DNA of 64,000 nucleotides from Gellertiella hungarica (GCF_014197145.1 NZ_JACIEZ010000001.1:1-64000); one strand, 5' to 3'; shown: positions 17,914 through 27,166, counted from the first letter of the stretch. Notes: a model not told the origin generated them from the sequence alone. Program-made: numbers and translations.

Positions 17914-18711
17914 TTACTTACCCTTGGGCATGTCCAGAACCTGGACGGTGGAGGTGGTGTCTTCGGCCTTTGCGCCGAACCAGGTTTCATGCAGCTTGGC
18001 GATGAAGCCTTCCTTCTTCAGCGTGGTGATGACCTCGTTCACCTCCGCCGCGAGCGGATCGTTCTTGTTGAACATCACGGAGTATTTCTCGCCAGTGGGA
18101 ATGCGCTCCACCACCTTCAGCTCCGGCTTGTCCTTGACGTAGTAGAGGAGGGCGGGAATGTCGCTGACATAGCCGTCGACGCGCCCGGCGACGAGATCGA
18201 GCATGGCCGGCTGCAGGCCCTCGAAGCGGCGGATCTCGCCGAACTTGTACTCATCCTTGTGCGCCTCGGCCCACATGTCGCCGGTCGAGCCGGTGTCGAC
18301 GCCGACCGTCTTGCTGCCCATGTCCTTCAGCCCCGTGATGCCGGAGGCGGCGGTGACCGTCAGCGACTGGTCGCTGTCGTAGTAGGGCTGTGCGAAGGTG
18401 ACGGATTCGAGCCGCTTTTCCGTGATCGTTATCGAGGAGATCGCCATGTTGATGCGACCGGACTGGACGGCGGAAAAGAGGCCGTTGAAGGGTGTGTTGA
18501 CGAACTCGACCGACTTGCCGAGCCGCTTGCCGATCTCGTTGACCAGATCGATTTCGAAGCCGGTGACCTTGCCGCTCGAATCCTGGAATTCCCAGGGGAC
18601 ATTGCCGATGTTCGCGCCGACGGTGAGATCCGCCGCATGGGCGGAGAAAGCGGCGATTGCGGACACGATGCCGGAAAAGAGAGCGGTCTTGAGGGTGGAT
18701 TTGAGTGCCAT
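17914..18711 (-). CDS. Periplasmic amino-acid-type solute-binding protein (SBP_bac_3)
   Basis: This 265-residue binding protein has a signal peptide with cleavage after AHA near residue 26. Family landmarks are [19 protein letters not shown] near the mature N-terminus, the [20 protein letters not shown] region, and [12 protein letters not shown]. It feeds the GlnP/GlnQ-type transporter encoded downstream. It is the first gene of its operon and is divergent from the FadR-type gene at 18871. The ligand could be an amino acid, N-carbamoyl amino acid or hydantoin, judged only from the hydantoinase in the operon. Confidence 0.92.
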   Translation of the reverse strand: MALKSTLKTALFSGIVSAIAAFSAHAADLTVGANIGNVPWEFQDSSGKVTGFEIDLVNEIGKRLGKSVEFVNTPFNGLFSAVQSGRINMAISSITITEKRLESVTFAQPYYDSDQSLTVTAASGITGLKDMGSKTVGVDTGSTGDMWAEAHKDEYKFGEIRRFEGLQPAMLDLVAGRVDGYVSDIPALLYYVKDKPELKVVERIPTGEKYSVMFNKNDPLAAEVNEVITTLKKEGFIAKLHETWFGAKAEDTTSTVQVLDMPKGK

Positions 18712-18752
18712 TGAGGGTTCCCCTTGTTTTTCGTGCCGGTTGCCGCTAGCTC

Positions 18753-18781
18753 TGGTCTAACTGGTCAGACCGGTATGACCA
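18753..18781. promoter_or_regulatory. Extended palindromic FadR/GntR-type operator
   Basis: A 29-bp dyad centred on 18767 lies in the 159-bp gap between the binding-protein gene (leftward) and the FadR-type gene (rightward). The core is CTGGTC-A-GACCGG; outer TGGTC (18753-18757) and GACCA (18777-18781) are a second matching pair. In all, 22 of 29 positions are symmetric. GGTC-n-GACC cores suit FadR-subfamily regulators. The nested arms suggest two adjacent dimers or one extended site. Regulation of both flanking genes is inferred. Confidence 0.65.
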
Positions 18782-18870
18782 ACAAAGCATGGCCGAATAA
18801 ACTTGGCAAGACGACCCTTGAAAAAATAAGGTGGTGGCTCTCAGGCACCGCCGGCTGGCGAAGGTAACGC

Positions 18871-19560
18871 ATGTTCAACAAGACGCTTCTCCCGCAGACC
18901 ATTGCGCGGGAAATCCAGACCATGATCCAGTCGGGCGAGCTGAAGCCGGGCGAAAAGATCCCCTCTCAACGCGATTTCTCGATCCGTTTCGGCGTGAGCC
19001 GCGCATCGCTGCGCGAGGCGCTGCTGACGCTGGAGACGCTGGGCCTCCTGAAGACCGAGGCGGGCAGGGGCACCTTCGTCGCCGCCGCGCCGAGCGGCTC
19101 TTCCGGACACATGGCGCCCTGGCGCTATTCGGACAGCTATTCCGTCTTCGACGTCTTCCAGACGCGCCTTCTGCTGGAGGGCGAGATTGCCCGCCTCGCC
19201 GCCGGGCGGCTGACGCATGCCCAGCTCGAGCGCATGGAAAATGCCACGCGCACCATGGAGGATTGCTGGGCCCGCCAGGACCTGCTCTCGAACGTCGAGG
19301 CGGACCTCGAATTCCACGGAACCATTGTCGCTGCCTGTTCGAATGCCATGCTGAAGGCACTCTACCAGACGGTACGCGAGCAGATCGCCGAAGCCCAGCG
19401 CCAGCCGATCCCGATCACCGATCCCGACCGCATGCGCGAATCCGTCGGAGAACACCGGCAGATCATCGCCGCCCTCAAGTCGGGCGACGGCAATGCGGCC
19501 CGCGAGGCCATGGAGCGCCATGTGCGCAACACGGCCCGCTGCGCGGGCCTCTATCCCTGA
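18871..19560 (+). CDS. GntR-family (FadR/FCD) transcriptional regulator
   Basis: This 229-residue regulator has an N-terminal winged helix (residues 8-75; FGVSRASLREALLTLE is the recognition helix region) and an FCD domain with DLEFHGTIV, GEHRQIIAAL and ERHVRN histidines. It is transcribed away from the hydantoinase/importer operon with a strong palindrome between, so it is the likely local repressor. The effector would be a small acid or amino-acid derivative of that pathway. It converges on the aminopeptidase gene with a 35-bp gap. Confidence 0.88.
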   Translation: MFNKTLLPQTIAREIQTMIQSGELKPGEKIPSQRDFSIRFGVSRASLREALLTLETLGLLKTEAGRGTFVAAAPSGSSGHMAPWRYSDSYSVFDVFQTRLLLEGEIARLAAGRLTHAQLERMENATRTMEDCWARQDLLSNVEADLEFHGTIVAACSNAMLKALYQTVREQIAEAQRQPIPITDPDRMRESVGEHRQIIAALKSGDGNAAREAMERHVRNTARCAGLYP

Positions 19561-19595
19561 GCGCAGGCGGTTTTCCCTGTCTTCCCTGATGCCTT

Positions 19596-21431
19596 TCAGC
19601 CAGGGAGGCGGGGAAGCGGCACGGCTTCGGTGCGGTCGAGAAGCCATTGCAGCGTCTCGCCGTCGAGATCGGGGGCAAGAGCGCGCCGCACGCCCATGTG
19701 GTATCCGTTCAGGAAGCGGATCTCGTCGAGCGAGAGCAGCCCCATGTCGGCCAGGCGAAGGTCGAGCGGGATCAGCGTCAGGCTGCGGAAGGCAAGGAAG
19801 CCGGGATGGCGGCCTTCCACCACCTCCACCTGGTTTTCCAGCCGGATGCCGTAGACGCCCGCCTCGTAATGGCCGGGCTCCACCGTGGTGACCATGCCCG
19901 CCTCGATGTCCACGTCGTTCACCCGCTTGTCGAAGCGCTGTGCCTGTTCGTGAACCGAAAGGAAGTGGCCCACGCCATGGCCGGTCCCGTGGTCGTAGTC
20001 GAGCCCTTCGGCCCAGAGCGCGCGGCGGGCGAAGGCATCCAGCTGGTGGCCTCTCGTCCCGCGCGGGAACTGAAGGCTCAGCATCGAGATCAGACCCTTC
20101 AGCACGGCCGTGTAGGCGCGGCGGATCTCGGCGCTGACGGGGGCGAAGGCGGTCGTGCGCGTCGCGTCGGTGGTCCCGCAGCGATACTGGCCGCCGGAAT
20201 CGAGGAGATAGACCTGCTGCATCGAGAGCGGCGCGTCCGTTTCGGGTGCGGCGGCATAGTGGCACATGGCCGCGTGGCCGCCCGCCGCCGAGATCGAGCG
20301 GAAGCTCGGTTCGACGAAGAGCGGATCGCCATTCCTGAAGGCGAGGATCCTTGCCTCCGCCTCCAGCTCCGTCACGGGGTTGCCCTCCGCCTCCCGGCGC
20401 GGAACCTCCGCTTCCAGCCACGCCAGGAACCGGACCCAGGCCAGCCCGTCGCGCTGGTGGCAGGTGCGGAAACCGGAAAGTTCCGCCTCGTTCTTCACCA
20501 TCTTGATCTCGGTCAGCGGGCTGCGCGCCAAAAGCACCGTGCCCGCCTTCTGCTCCACCGCGCGCGAAAAGGCCGCCGGGGCGAAATCGGGGTCGATCAC
20601 CGCCCGCCTTCCGGCCGCCAGCCCGCCGATGCGCTCCAGCAGATGCTCGGGATCGGTGCGCGTGACGTCCTCGAGCTCGAAGGCGGCGAGATCGTTGGGC
20701 AGCTTGCGGCTGTCGACCATCCACTCCACCGCGCCGGTCGAGCTGGCGACGAGGAAGGAGTTGGGCATCGGATTGAAGGCCACGTCCCGGCCGCGGACAT
20801 TGAGCAGCCAGGCAATGTTGTCAGGCTGTGCCTCGATGAGAAGATCGGCGCCCAGCGCCCGCAGCCGCTCGGCGACCAGCCGGCGCTTCTCGACCGAGGT
20901 CATGCCGGCATGGTCGACGGGCATCGGCGTGATGGCGCCCAGCGGCCGGTCGGGCTGGTCGTGCCAGATCGCATCCACCGGATCGGACTCGAGCGCCAGC
21001 CATTCACCCCCCTTTCCGCGTACCGCCGCGCCGCATTCGCTGTCCCAGCGGTGGGGGATGAGCATGGGATTGAAGCCGATCCTTTCCCCGGGCTTCACCG
21101 TCCGGGCAAGCCAGTCCTTCAGCGGTGCCTGATGGAAGTGCTCGATGGCATAGAGGCCGGTATCCGTCTCCTCGCGCACCTGCACCTGGTAGCGTCCGTC
21201 GACGAAGAGGGCGGCCCTGTCGCGGAAGACGGCGGCAACCCCCGCCGAGCCGGTAAAGCCGGTCAGGAATGCCAGCCGGTTGTCGTGCGGGGCGCAGTAT
21301 TCGCCCTGATGCTCGTCGAAGCGGGGAATGACGAAGCCGTCGAGGCCGCGCCGGTCGAGTTCGGCCCGCAAGTCGGCAAGACGTTGGGCCAGCAGGAATT
21401 TCGGGGTCATCATGGACATGGGAGTCATCAT
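19596..21431 (-). CDS. M24B Xaa-Pro aminopeptidase (PepP/XPNPEP1-like)
   Basis: This 611-residue cytosolic metallopeptidase removes N-terminal residues preceding proline. It has the long three-domain form: two creatinase-like N-terminal domains and a C-terminal pita-bread catalytic domain. Metal ligands are visible as Asp in LLDSGGQY, Asp in GTTDATRT, His in GHGVGHFL, Glu in TVEPGHYE and Glu in ENQVEV. The start ATGATG at 21431 follows AAGG. It lies 51 bp after the last importer gene and would digest peptides brought in by that transporter. Confidence 0.93.
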   Translation of the reverse strand: MMTPMSMMTPKFLLAQRLADLRAELDRRGLDGFVIPRFDEHQGEYCAPHDNRLAFLTGFTGSAGVAAVFRDRAALFVDGRYQVQVREETDTGLYAIEHFHQAPLKDWLARTVKPGERIGFNPMLIPHRWDSECGAAVRGKGGEWLALESDPVDAIWHDQPDRPLGAITPMPVDHAGMTSVEKRRLVAERLRALGADLLIEAQPDNIAWLLNVRGRDVAFNPMPNSFLVASSTGAVEWMVDSRKLPNDLAAFELEDVTRTDPEHLLERIGGLAAGRRAVIDPDFAPAAFSRAVEQKAGTVLLARSPLTEIKMVKNEAELSGFRTCHQRDGLAWVRFLAWLEAEVPRREAEGNPVTELEAEARILAFRNGDPLFVEPSFRSISAAGGHAAMCHYAAAPETDAPLSMQQVYLLDSGGQYRCGTTDATRTTAFAPVSAEIRRAYTAVLKGLISMLSLQFPRGTRGHQLDAFARRALWAEGLDYDHGTGHGVGHFLSVHEQAQRFDKRVNDVDIEAGMVTTVEPGHYEAGVYGIRLENQVEVVEGRHPGFLAFRSLTLIPLDLRLADMGLLSLDEIRFLNGYHMGVRRALAPDLDGETLQWLLDRTEAVPLPRLPG

Positions 21432-21482
21432 CCTTTCGGCCGGTGGCCGGGCGCGGTTGGGGCAAGGGGCAGGCGGGCTCGA

Positions 21483-22514
21483 TCAGGCAGGCTGCGGTTC
21501 GGCCTTCCGCACCGGCTGCGTGCCGGCGGCGATCTCTTCGGCGAAGTGGCAGGCGGCAAGCCCGCCCCCGTGAGGCAGCAGGGCAGGCTTCTCGCGCCGG
21601 CAGCGTTCTGCCGCATAGGGGCAGCGAATGTGAAAGGGGCAGCCGGGCGGAATGGCGAGCGGGCTGGGCAGTTCGCCGGAGAGGGCCGGGGTCTTCCGCC
21701 CCTCCTTCACCTCGAGCGTGGGTGCCGCGGCCAGAAGGGCCTGCGAATAGGGATGGCGCGGTGCCGAGAACACCGTCTCGGACGGGCCGATCTCCACCAC
21801 CGAGCCGAGATAGATCACCGCCACACGATGGGAGACGTGGCGGACCAGCCTGAGGTCGTGGGCGACGAACAGCACGGTCAGCCCCAGGCGGTCCTGCAGG
21901 TCGAGCATCAGGTTCACCACCTGCGCCTGCACCGATACGTCGAGGGCAGAGACCAGCTCGTCGGCAATCAGGCATTCCGGTTCCACCGCAAGGGCGCGCG
22001 CAATCGCGATGCGCTGTCTCTGCCCGCCGGAGAATTCGTGCGGATACTTGTCCCGGGCGTCCTGCGGCAGGCGCACCAGCTCGAAGAGCTCGCCGATCCG
22101 CTCGTCGACCCCGGAGCCGGAGCGCATGCGGTGGACGGTAAGGGCCTCGCTCAGCATGTCGCCGACGGTCATGCGGGGGTTGAGCGAACTGTAGGGATCC
22201 TGGAAGATCAGCTGCACCCGCCGGTTATAGGCGCGCCGGTCCTTGCCGCGCAGGTCGGCGAGCCGTTCGCCGCGGAAGCGGATTTCCCCCTCGGTGGGGG
22301 TGACGAGGCCTGCCAGGCACCGCGCGAGCGTGGATTTCCCGCAGCCGGATTCGCCGACGATCCCGAGCGTCTCGCCGCGGGCAACCGCGAGATCGATCCC
22401 GTTCAGCGCCCGCACCTCCTGCCGGGGGTGGCCGAGCAGCTGGTGGGCGAGCGGCCTCGGTTTGGAAAAGCGGACCGAGAGGCCGGAGACCGATAGAATG
22501 GGTTCTGCGCTCAT
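21483..22514 (-). CDS. Peptide-type ABC transporter ATPase (DppF-like)
   Basis: This 343-residue ATPase has Walker [10 protein letters not shown], signature FSGGQRQR and the C-terminal oligopeptide extension with CPFHIRCPYAAERC. Walker B is slightly unusual: IADELVSALD instead of the common ADEPVSALD, so the residue after the catalytic glutamate is Leu, not Pro. The catalytic Glu itself is kept. The ATG overlaps the stop of the DppD-like gene (ATGA). Confidence 0.92.
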   Translation of the reverse strand: MSAEPILSVSGLSVRFSKPRPLAHQLLGHPRQEVRALNGIDLAVARGETLGIVGESGCGKSTLARCLAGLVTPTEGEIRFRGERLADLRGKDRRAYNRRVQLIFQDPYSSLNPRMTVGDMLSEALTVHRMRSGSGVDERIGELFELVRLPQDARDKYPHEFSGGQRQRIAIARALAVEPECLIADELVSALDVSVQAQVVNLMLDLQDRLGLTVLFVAHDLRLVRHVSHRVAVIYLGSVVEIGPSETVFSAPRHPYSQALLAAAPTLEVKEGRKTPALSGELPSPLAIPPGCPFHIRCPYAAERCRREKPALLPHGGGLAACHFAEEIAAGTQPVRKAEPQPA

Positions 22515-23524
22515 CGGGTCTCCTCCGTGGGACCGGGTTCGGGATTGTGGCAGGCGAGGCCGCGACCCCCGGCCGAGACCGACGGGACGGGCTTCTCGTC
22601 ACGGCAGACATCCAGGGCGTTCGGGCAGCGGGGCGCGAAGGCGCAGCCTGGCGGGCGCTCTCCAAGGCCCGGCGGCACGCCGGGAATGGAATAGAGCGGC
22701 GTGCGGGGCGCCACCCCGCGCGGGATCGAATGCAGCAGTCCCCGCGTATAGGGATGGCGGGGGGCGGCAATGACGTCGGCGGTCGGGCCGCTCTCGCAGA
22801 GCCGTCCGCCATACATGACGCTGACGCGGTCGCAACAGGCGGCGACGACGCCCATGTCGTGGGTCACGAGGATGACCGACATGCCGAATTCCGCCGCGAG
22901 CGACTGGAGAAGCCTGAGAATCTGGTCCTGAATGGTCACGTCGAGCGCGGTGGTCGGCTCGTCGGCGAGCAGCAGCTGCGGCCTGGAGGCCAGCGCGATG
23001 GCGATCATCACCCGCTGGCGCATGCCGCCGGAAAACTCGTGCGGGAAATCGGCAAGCCGCGCGCGGGCGCCGGGAATGCCCACCCGGTCGAGGAGGGCAA
23101 CGGCCTCGCGCTCCCGCTCCGCCCGGGCAAGACCGGTATGGGCCGCGAGATTTTCCGTGATCTGCAATCCCACCGGCAGCAGCGGGTTCAGCGACGTCAT
23201 CGGCTCCTGGAAGATCATGGCGATCTCCTTGCCGCGGATCGCCCCGAGCTCCCGTTCGGAGAGGGCGGCCAGGTTTCGCCCCTTCCAGAGGATCTCGCCG
23301 CCGACGCGCCCGCGCGGCTGGATGAGGCCGAGGATGGAGCGCAGCGTGATCGACTTGCCGGACCCGCTTTCGCCGACCAGGCCGTGGATCTCGCCCGCCT
23401 TCAGCGAAAGGGAAAGGCCGTCCACCGCCACGAGGGGCCGTTCCTGCGGGCCGAAGCTGGTGGTCAGGTTGCGGATTTCGAGAACGGCGGGGCGCGCGGC
23501 GGCGTCAATGTGTCGGTCGAGCAT
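22511..23524 (-). CDS. Peptide-type ABC transporter ATPase (DppD-like)
   Basis: This 337-residue ATPase has Walker A GESGSGKSI, Q-loop QEPMTSLNP, signature FSGGMRQR and Walker B ADEPTTALD, with a C-terminal extension (CAFAPRCPNALDVC). It pairs with the DppF-like product downstream. The ATG at 23524 lies 5 bp after the permease stop. An in-frame GTG one codon earlier is possible. Confidence 0.92.
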   Translation of the reverse strand: MLDRHIDAAARPAVLEIRNLTTSFGPQERPLVAVDGLSLSLKAGEIHGLVGESGSGKSITLRSILGLIQPRGRVGGEILWKGRNLAALSERELGAIRGKEIAMIFQEPMTSLNPLLPVGLQITENLAAHTGLARAEREREAVALLDRVGIPGARARLADFPHEFSGGMRQRVMIAIALASRPQLLLADEPTTALDVTIQDQILRLLQSLAAEFGMSVILVTHDMGVVAACCDRVSVMYGGRLCESGPTADVIAAPRHPYTRGLLHSIPRGVAPRTPLYSIPGVPPGLGERPPGCAFAPRCPNALDVCRDEKPVPSVSAGGRGLACHNPEPGPTEETR

Positions 23525-23529
23525 CACGG

Positions 23530-24399
23530 TCAGCGTCCCTTGGGCCGGAGGAGATCGGCAAGCGAGTCGCCGAGAAGACTGAAGCCCAGCCCGGTCACCA
23601 CGATGGCGATCCCCGGCATGAGGCTGATCCACCAGGCGGTCATGATGAAGTTGCGGCCCTCGGCAATCAGCACGCCCCATTCGGCGGCCGGCGGCTGGGC
23701 GCCGAGGCCGAGATAGCCGAGCGAGGAGCCGAGGAGGATGGCAAGCGCCATGTCCGTCATCCAGTAGACGATGACGGGGGAGATGGCGTTCGGCAGCAGG
23801 TGGCGGAAGATGATCCGCGCATCGGAATAGCCGAGCACCCGGGCGGCGGCGGCATAATCCTGTGCCTTCTGCGCCATGATCTCCGCCCGGGTCAGGCGGG
23901 CGTAGTAGACCCAGTTTACCGCCGTGATCGCCACATACATGTTGACGAGGCCCGGCCCGAGCACGGCGACGATGGCGATGACCAGCACCAGGAAGGGAAA
24001 GGTGATCACCGCATCCACCACGCGTCCGAAGATCGCGTCGGCGATGCCGCCGTAGAAGCCCACCAGCGCCCCGGTCGTGAGCCCGATCAGCATGGCGAAG
24101 ACGGTCGCGAAGAAGGCCATCTGCATGTCGACCCGATAGGCCCAGATGACGCGGGACAGCACGTCGCGTCCGAAGCCGTCCGTCCCGAAGGGGTGGGCGA
24201 GCGACGGGCCCTGCTGGATTGCCGTCATGTCGAAGGCTAGGGGATCATAGGGTGCGATCGCCGCCGGGAAGAGGGCGAGCAGCAGCGAGGCGCCGAGGAT
24301 GGCGAAGCCGGCGAGAAAGGCCGGGCGTTTGAGCGCGCGGGCAGCGAAACCGGACAGCCGGTTCGGACGCGCGGGAGCGATGCGGTCGAGCGTGGTCAT
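23530..24399 (-). CDS. Peptide-type ABC transporter permease (DppC-like)
   Basis: This 289-residue permease has a first helix at about residues 28-48, the HPFGTDGFGRDVLSR motif after the periplasmic loop, and an EAA loop AAAARVLGYSDARIIFRHLL (residues 183-202). Its ATG overlaps the DppB-like stop (ATGA). Long in-frame extension upstream is an antisense shadow of the DppB-like gene. Confidence 0.92.
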   Translation of the reverse strand: MTTLDRIAPARPNRLSGFAARALKRPAFLAGFAILGASLLLALFPAAIAPYDPLAFDMTAIQQGPSLAHPFGTDGFGRDVLSRVIWAYRVDMQMAFFATVFAMLIGLTTGALVGFYGGIADAIFGRVVDAVITFPFLVLVIAIVAVLGPGLVNMYVAITAVNWVYYARLTRAEIMAQKAQDYAAAARVLGYSDARIIFRHLLPNAISPVIVYWMTDMALAILLGSSLGYLGLGAQPPAAEWGVLIAEGRNFIMTAWWISLMPGIAIVVTGLGFSLLGDSLADLLRPKGR

Positions 24400-25337
24400 G
24401 CCTGGCGGAGCCTCGGATCGAGCCAGGACTGGACGATGTCCGTGGCGAGAAAGGTGAGGGAAACGATGACGGCAAAGGTGAGCGTGAGGCCCTGGATCAG
24501 CGGATAGTCGCGGGCGAAGATCGCCTCGAGCATCAGCCGGCCGACCCCGGGCACCGCAAAGACCGTTTCGGTCACCAGCGTGCCGCTCATCAGGTTGCCG
24601 ATCGACAGGCCGAGCAGCGTGACGGCGGAAACGAGCGCATTGCGCAGCACGTGGCGGGTCAGGACGATGCGCCGGGGCAGGCCCTTGGCGCGGGCGAACT
24701 GCACGAATTCGGAATCGAGCACTTCCACCAGCGAGGCGCGAAGATTGCGCATCAGGATCGCGGATGTGTAGAGCGCGATGCTGAGGGCGGGCAGGGCAAG
24801 GTGGTAGAGATTGTCGATGAAGCTGCGCCCGTAGCCGCCCACGGGAAACAGCCGGAGCTTGGCGCCGAGAACGGTCAGAAGCACGAGGCCGATATAGAAT
24901 ACGGGCATGGACAGCCCCACCTGGAACAGGCCGCGGATGGCGATGTCGGCCGGTCCGTTCGCGCGGGTTGCGGCAAACAGCGCCAGCGGTGCGGCCACCA
25001 GCACGGAAAGCGCCACCGCATAGAGCGAGAGATAGACGGTCACCGGCAGCCGTTCGAGGATCACCTCCGCGACCGGACGCTTCATCAGGATCGAGCGGCC
25101 GAGATCGCCCGTCACGGTATTCTTGACGAAATAGCCGAACTGCACCGCAAGCGGTTCGTTCAGCCCCATGCGCTCGCGGATTTCCGCCAGCTGCTGGTCG
25201 CTTGCCTTGGCCTCCGCCATGGCGATTGCGGGATCGCCGGGAAGCAGCCGGACGAAGAGGAAGATGAACACCATCACCAGCAGGAAGGTCGGCACGATCT
25301 GCAGGAGACGGGAGAGAAGATAGGCAGCTGATGGCAT
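24396..25337 (-). CDS. Peptide-type ABC transporter permease (DppB-like)
   Basis: This 313-residue permease opens with a transmembrane helix (VPTFLLVMVFIFLFVRLLPG), has TGDLGRSI after the first periplasmic region and an EAA loop (VQFARAKGLPRRIVLTRHV). It is the second gene of the peptide-importer operon and is separated from the binding-protein gene by 68 bp containing a hairpin. Confidence 0.92.
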   Translation of the reverse strand: MPSAAYLLSRLLQIVPTFLLVMVFIFLFVRLLPGDPAIAMAEAKASDQQLAEIRERMGLNEPLAVQFGYFVKNTVTGDLGRSILMKRPVAEVILERLPVTVYLSLYAVALSVLVAAPLALFAATRANGPADIAIRGLFQVGLSMPVFYIGLVLLTVLGAKLRLFPVGGYGRSFIDNLYHLALPALSIALYTSAILMRNLRASLVEVLDSEFVQFARAKGLPRRIVLTRHVLRNALVSAVTLLGLSIGNLMSGTLVTETVFAVPGVGRLMLEAIFARDYPLIQGLTLTFAVIVSLTFLATDIVQSWLDPRLRQA

Positions 25338-25359
25338 GGGCGCATCCCGGAAAGAAGAG

Positions 25360-25385
25360 GGGAACAGGCATTCGCGCCTGTTCCC
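25360..25385 (-). other. Intercistronic hairpin after the binding-protein gene
   Basis: A perfect 10-bp stem, GGGAACAGGC with GCCTGTTCCC, and an ATTCGC loop lie 20 nt past the binding-protein stop (25406) and 22 nt before the permease start. No U-run follows, so an RNA-stabilising or attenuating role is more likely than full termination. Confidence 0.65.
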
Positions 25386-25405
25386 GAGTCACGCGGGGGG
25401 AGGAG

Positions 25406-26983
25406 TTACTTGCTCTTCCACGCGGTGGAGAAATCGTTCGCACCCAGTGGCGACTGCACGTAATCCCTGACGGATTTCGCGAGAGCCACCGCAAAGGGCG
25501 TTTCGTAGAGGAAGAGAAGGGGCGCTTCCTCCGCGTAGATCTCCTGCATTTTCTTGTATTCCTCGCGGCGCTTCTCCGGGTCGGTCTCGGTCATCGAGGT
25601 CTCGAAGAGCGTGTTGAATTCCGCGTTGTTCCAGCCGGTGCCGACGGCCTGGCGGTGCTTGTAATAGCCGAGCCAGCTCGTCACCTGGGCGGGGTCGTTG
25701 ATGTCGTTCGCCCAGCCATAGGTGTGGATGTCGAACGTGCCGGAGCGGTTCTTCTCGCCGCGGGTGGGGCTATCCACCTGCTCGACCTTGAGGTTGACGC
25801 CGATGCCCTGCCACATCTGCTGGAGTGCGGTGAAGAGGGTGGAATCGTCCGCCGAGCCCGCAAGGGTGGTCAGCGTGATGTCGAGGCCGCCCTCGATGCC
25901 CGCCTCCTTCAGGAGCGCCTGCGCCCTGGCGGGATCATAGGGGTAGAGCGGCTCGGACCCCGCATGATAGGTGGTCGCCGCCGGCATCAGCGAGGTCATC
26001 GGCATGCCCGTGTCGAAGGTGACGAGCCGGATGATCGCGCTCTTGTCGGTGGCATAGTTGAGCGCCTGGCGCACCCTCTTGTCGGCAAGCGGGTTCTTCG
26101 ATCCGTCCGCCTTCGTCTCGCGGCTGTTGATCGGCGCGTAGATGATGCGCGAGGAGGGGAAGAGCTTCATGTCGAGGTTCGGATCGGCCGAAAGCTCCGC
26201 CACGCGCGAGAAGGGGATGAATTCCGCCCCGTCGACCTCTCCCGACTGGAGCTTCAGGATGCGGGTCGCGTCGTCGGGAATGATCTCGAAATCAACCTCG
26301 TCAAGATAGGGAAGCGGCTTTCCGTCCTCGCCGTTGCGCCAGTAGTTCGGGTTGCGCACGAAGACCATGCGGGAGCCCTTCTGGTGCTCCTTCAGCATGA
26401 AGGGGCCGGAGGTGACCGGGCCGGCAGCGTAGAAGGCGGCGGCCTTCTCCTGGTCGTTCGCGCCGTCCATCTTCTCGTAGGCGGCCTTGGGCACGATCCC
26501 GGTGTTGAAGGTGGCGAGCACCGACAGGATGGTCGGGTCCGGCTGCTTGAGCGACAGCGTCACCGTGCTGCCTTCGGCCTTCACGCCCGTCACCGAGGCC
26601 AGCAGATTGCCCCAGGGACCGTCCGGATTGCGCGCCCGTTCGAGCGAGAAGACCACGTCCCCGGCGGAAAGCGCCGAACCGTCGGAGAATTTCACCCCCT
26701 GGCGCAGCGTCAGCGTGATGGTCTTGCCGTCGGCGGAAACCTCGTGCTTCTCGGCAAGGCCGGGCTCCAGCGCGCCCTTCTCGCCGTTGCGCAGCAGCGT
26801 GTCGTAGAGGTTCGTCACCATCCAGATATCGGGGTTGCGTTCCGCCCAGACCGGGTCGATCAGCACGGAATCGTCGTAGCGGGCGAAACTCATGGCACCG
26901 CCGCGCTCGACGGCCGTGGCGGGCATGGCCATGGGTGCTGTCAGGAATACCGCTGCCAGAAGCGGCATGATCATCTTTTTCAT
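25406..26983 (-). CDS. Periplasmic peptide-type solute-binding protein (SBP_bac_5)
   Basis: This 525-residue binding protein has a signal peptide (MKKMIMPLLAAVFLTAPMAM) with likely cleavage after ATA at residue 24. Landmarks are TLRQGVKFSDGS, the TSGPFMLKEHQ motif and VRQALNYATDK. It is the first gene of an operon with two permeases, two ATPases and an Xaa-Pro aminopeptidase, so its ligands are probably peptides, perhaps proline-containing. Transcription is divergent from the XRE-cupin regulator. Confidence 0.92.
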   Translation of the reverse strand: MKKMIMPLLAAVFLTAPMAMPATAVERGGAMSFARYDDSVLIDPVWAERNPDIWMVTNLYDTLLRNGEKGALEPGLAEKHEVSADGKTITLTLRQGVKFSDGSALSAGDVVFSLERARNPDGPWGNLLASVTGVKAEGSTVTLSLKQPDPTILSVLATFNTGIVPKAAYEKMDGANDQEKAAAFYAAGPVTSGPFMLKEHQKGSRMVFVRNPNYWRNGEDGKPLPYLDEVDFEIIPDDATRILKLQSGEVDGAEFIPFSRVAELSADPNLDMKLFPSSRIIYAPINSRETKADGSKNPLADKRVRQALNYATDKSAIIRLVTFDTGMPMTSLMPAATTYHAGSEPLYPYDPARAQALLKEAGIEGGLDITLTTLAGSADDSTLFTALQQMWQGIGVNLKVEQVDSPTRGEKNRSGTFDIHTYGWANDINDPAQVTSWLGYYKHRQAVGTGWNNAEFNTLFETSMTETDPEKRREEYKKMQEIYAEEAPLLFLYETPFAVALAKSVRDYVQSPLGANDFSTAWKSK

Positions 26984-27166
26984 GTGGATGTGAGCCTCCC
27001 GTTCTCATCTGCAGCCGGCCGGCTGCCTGTCCTCCCGCAAGGGCGGGAAAATTTATCGAGTGTTAAGCGGACTTTTTGTTATGATCGGTTGTCTTTTGTG
27101 TTGCTTAAGTCCACTTAAGCTACACTAAAGTTTTTAATGGATGCGAGTCAAGTGGAGAAGCAATCG
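26984..27166. promoter_or_regulatory. Divergent control region with two candidate XRE-cupin operators
   Basis: This A/T-rich gap separates the binding-protein gene from the XRE-cupin gene. A perfect dyad, GCTTAAGT-cc-ACTTAAGC (arms of 8), lies at 27103-27120. A second, related site TTAAG-cgg-ACTT lies at 27063-27074, beginning 42 bp away, close to four helical turns. Nearer the binding-protein gene are two self-complementary stretches, GCAGCCGGCCGGCTGC (27011-27026) and CCCGC-aagg-GCGGG just after it, which would fold in its leader RNA. Confidence 0.6.

Noticed and set aside
19596-20724. A frame starting at 20724 that overlaps the aminopeptidase in another phase
   Set aside because: It lacks domains and overlaps a complete M24B enzyme.
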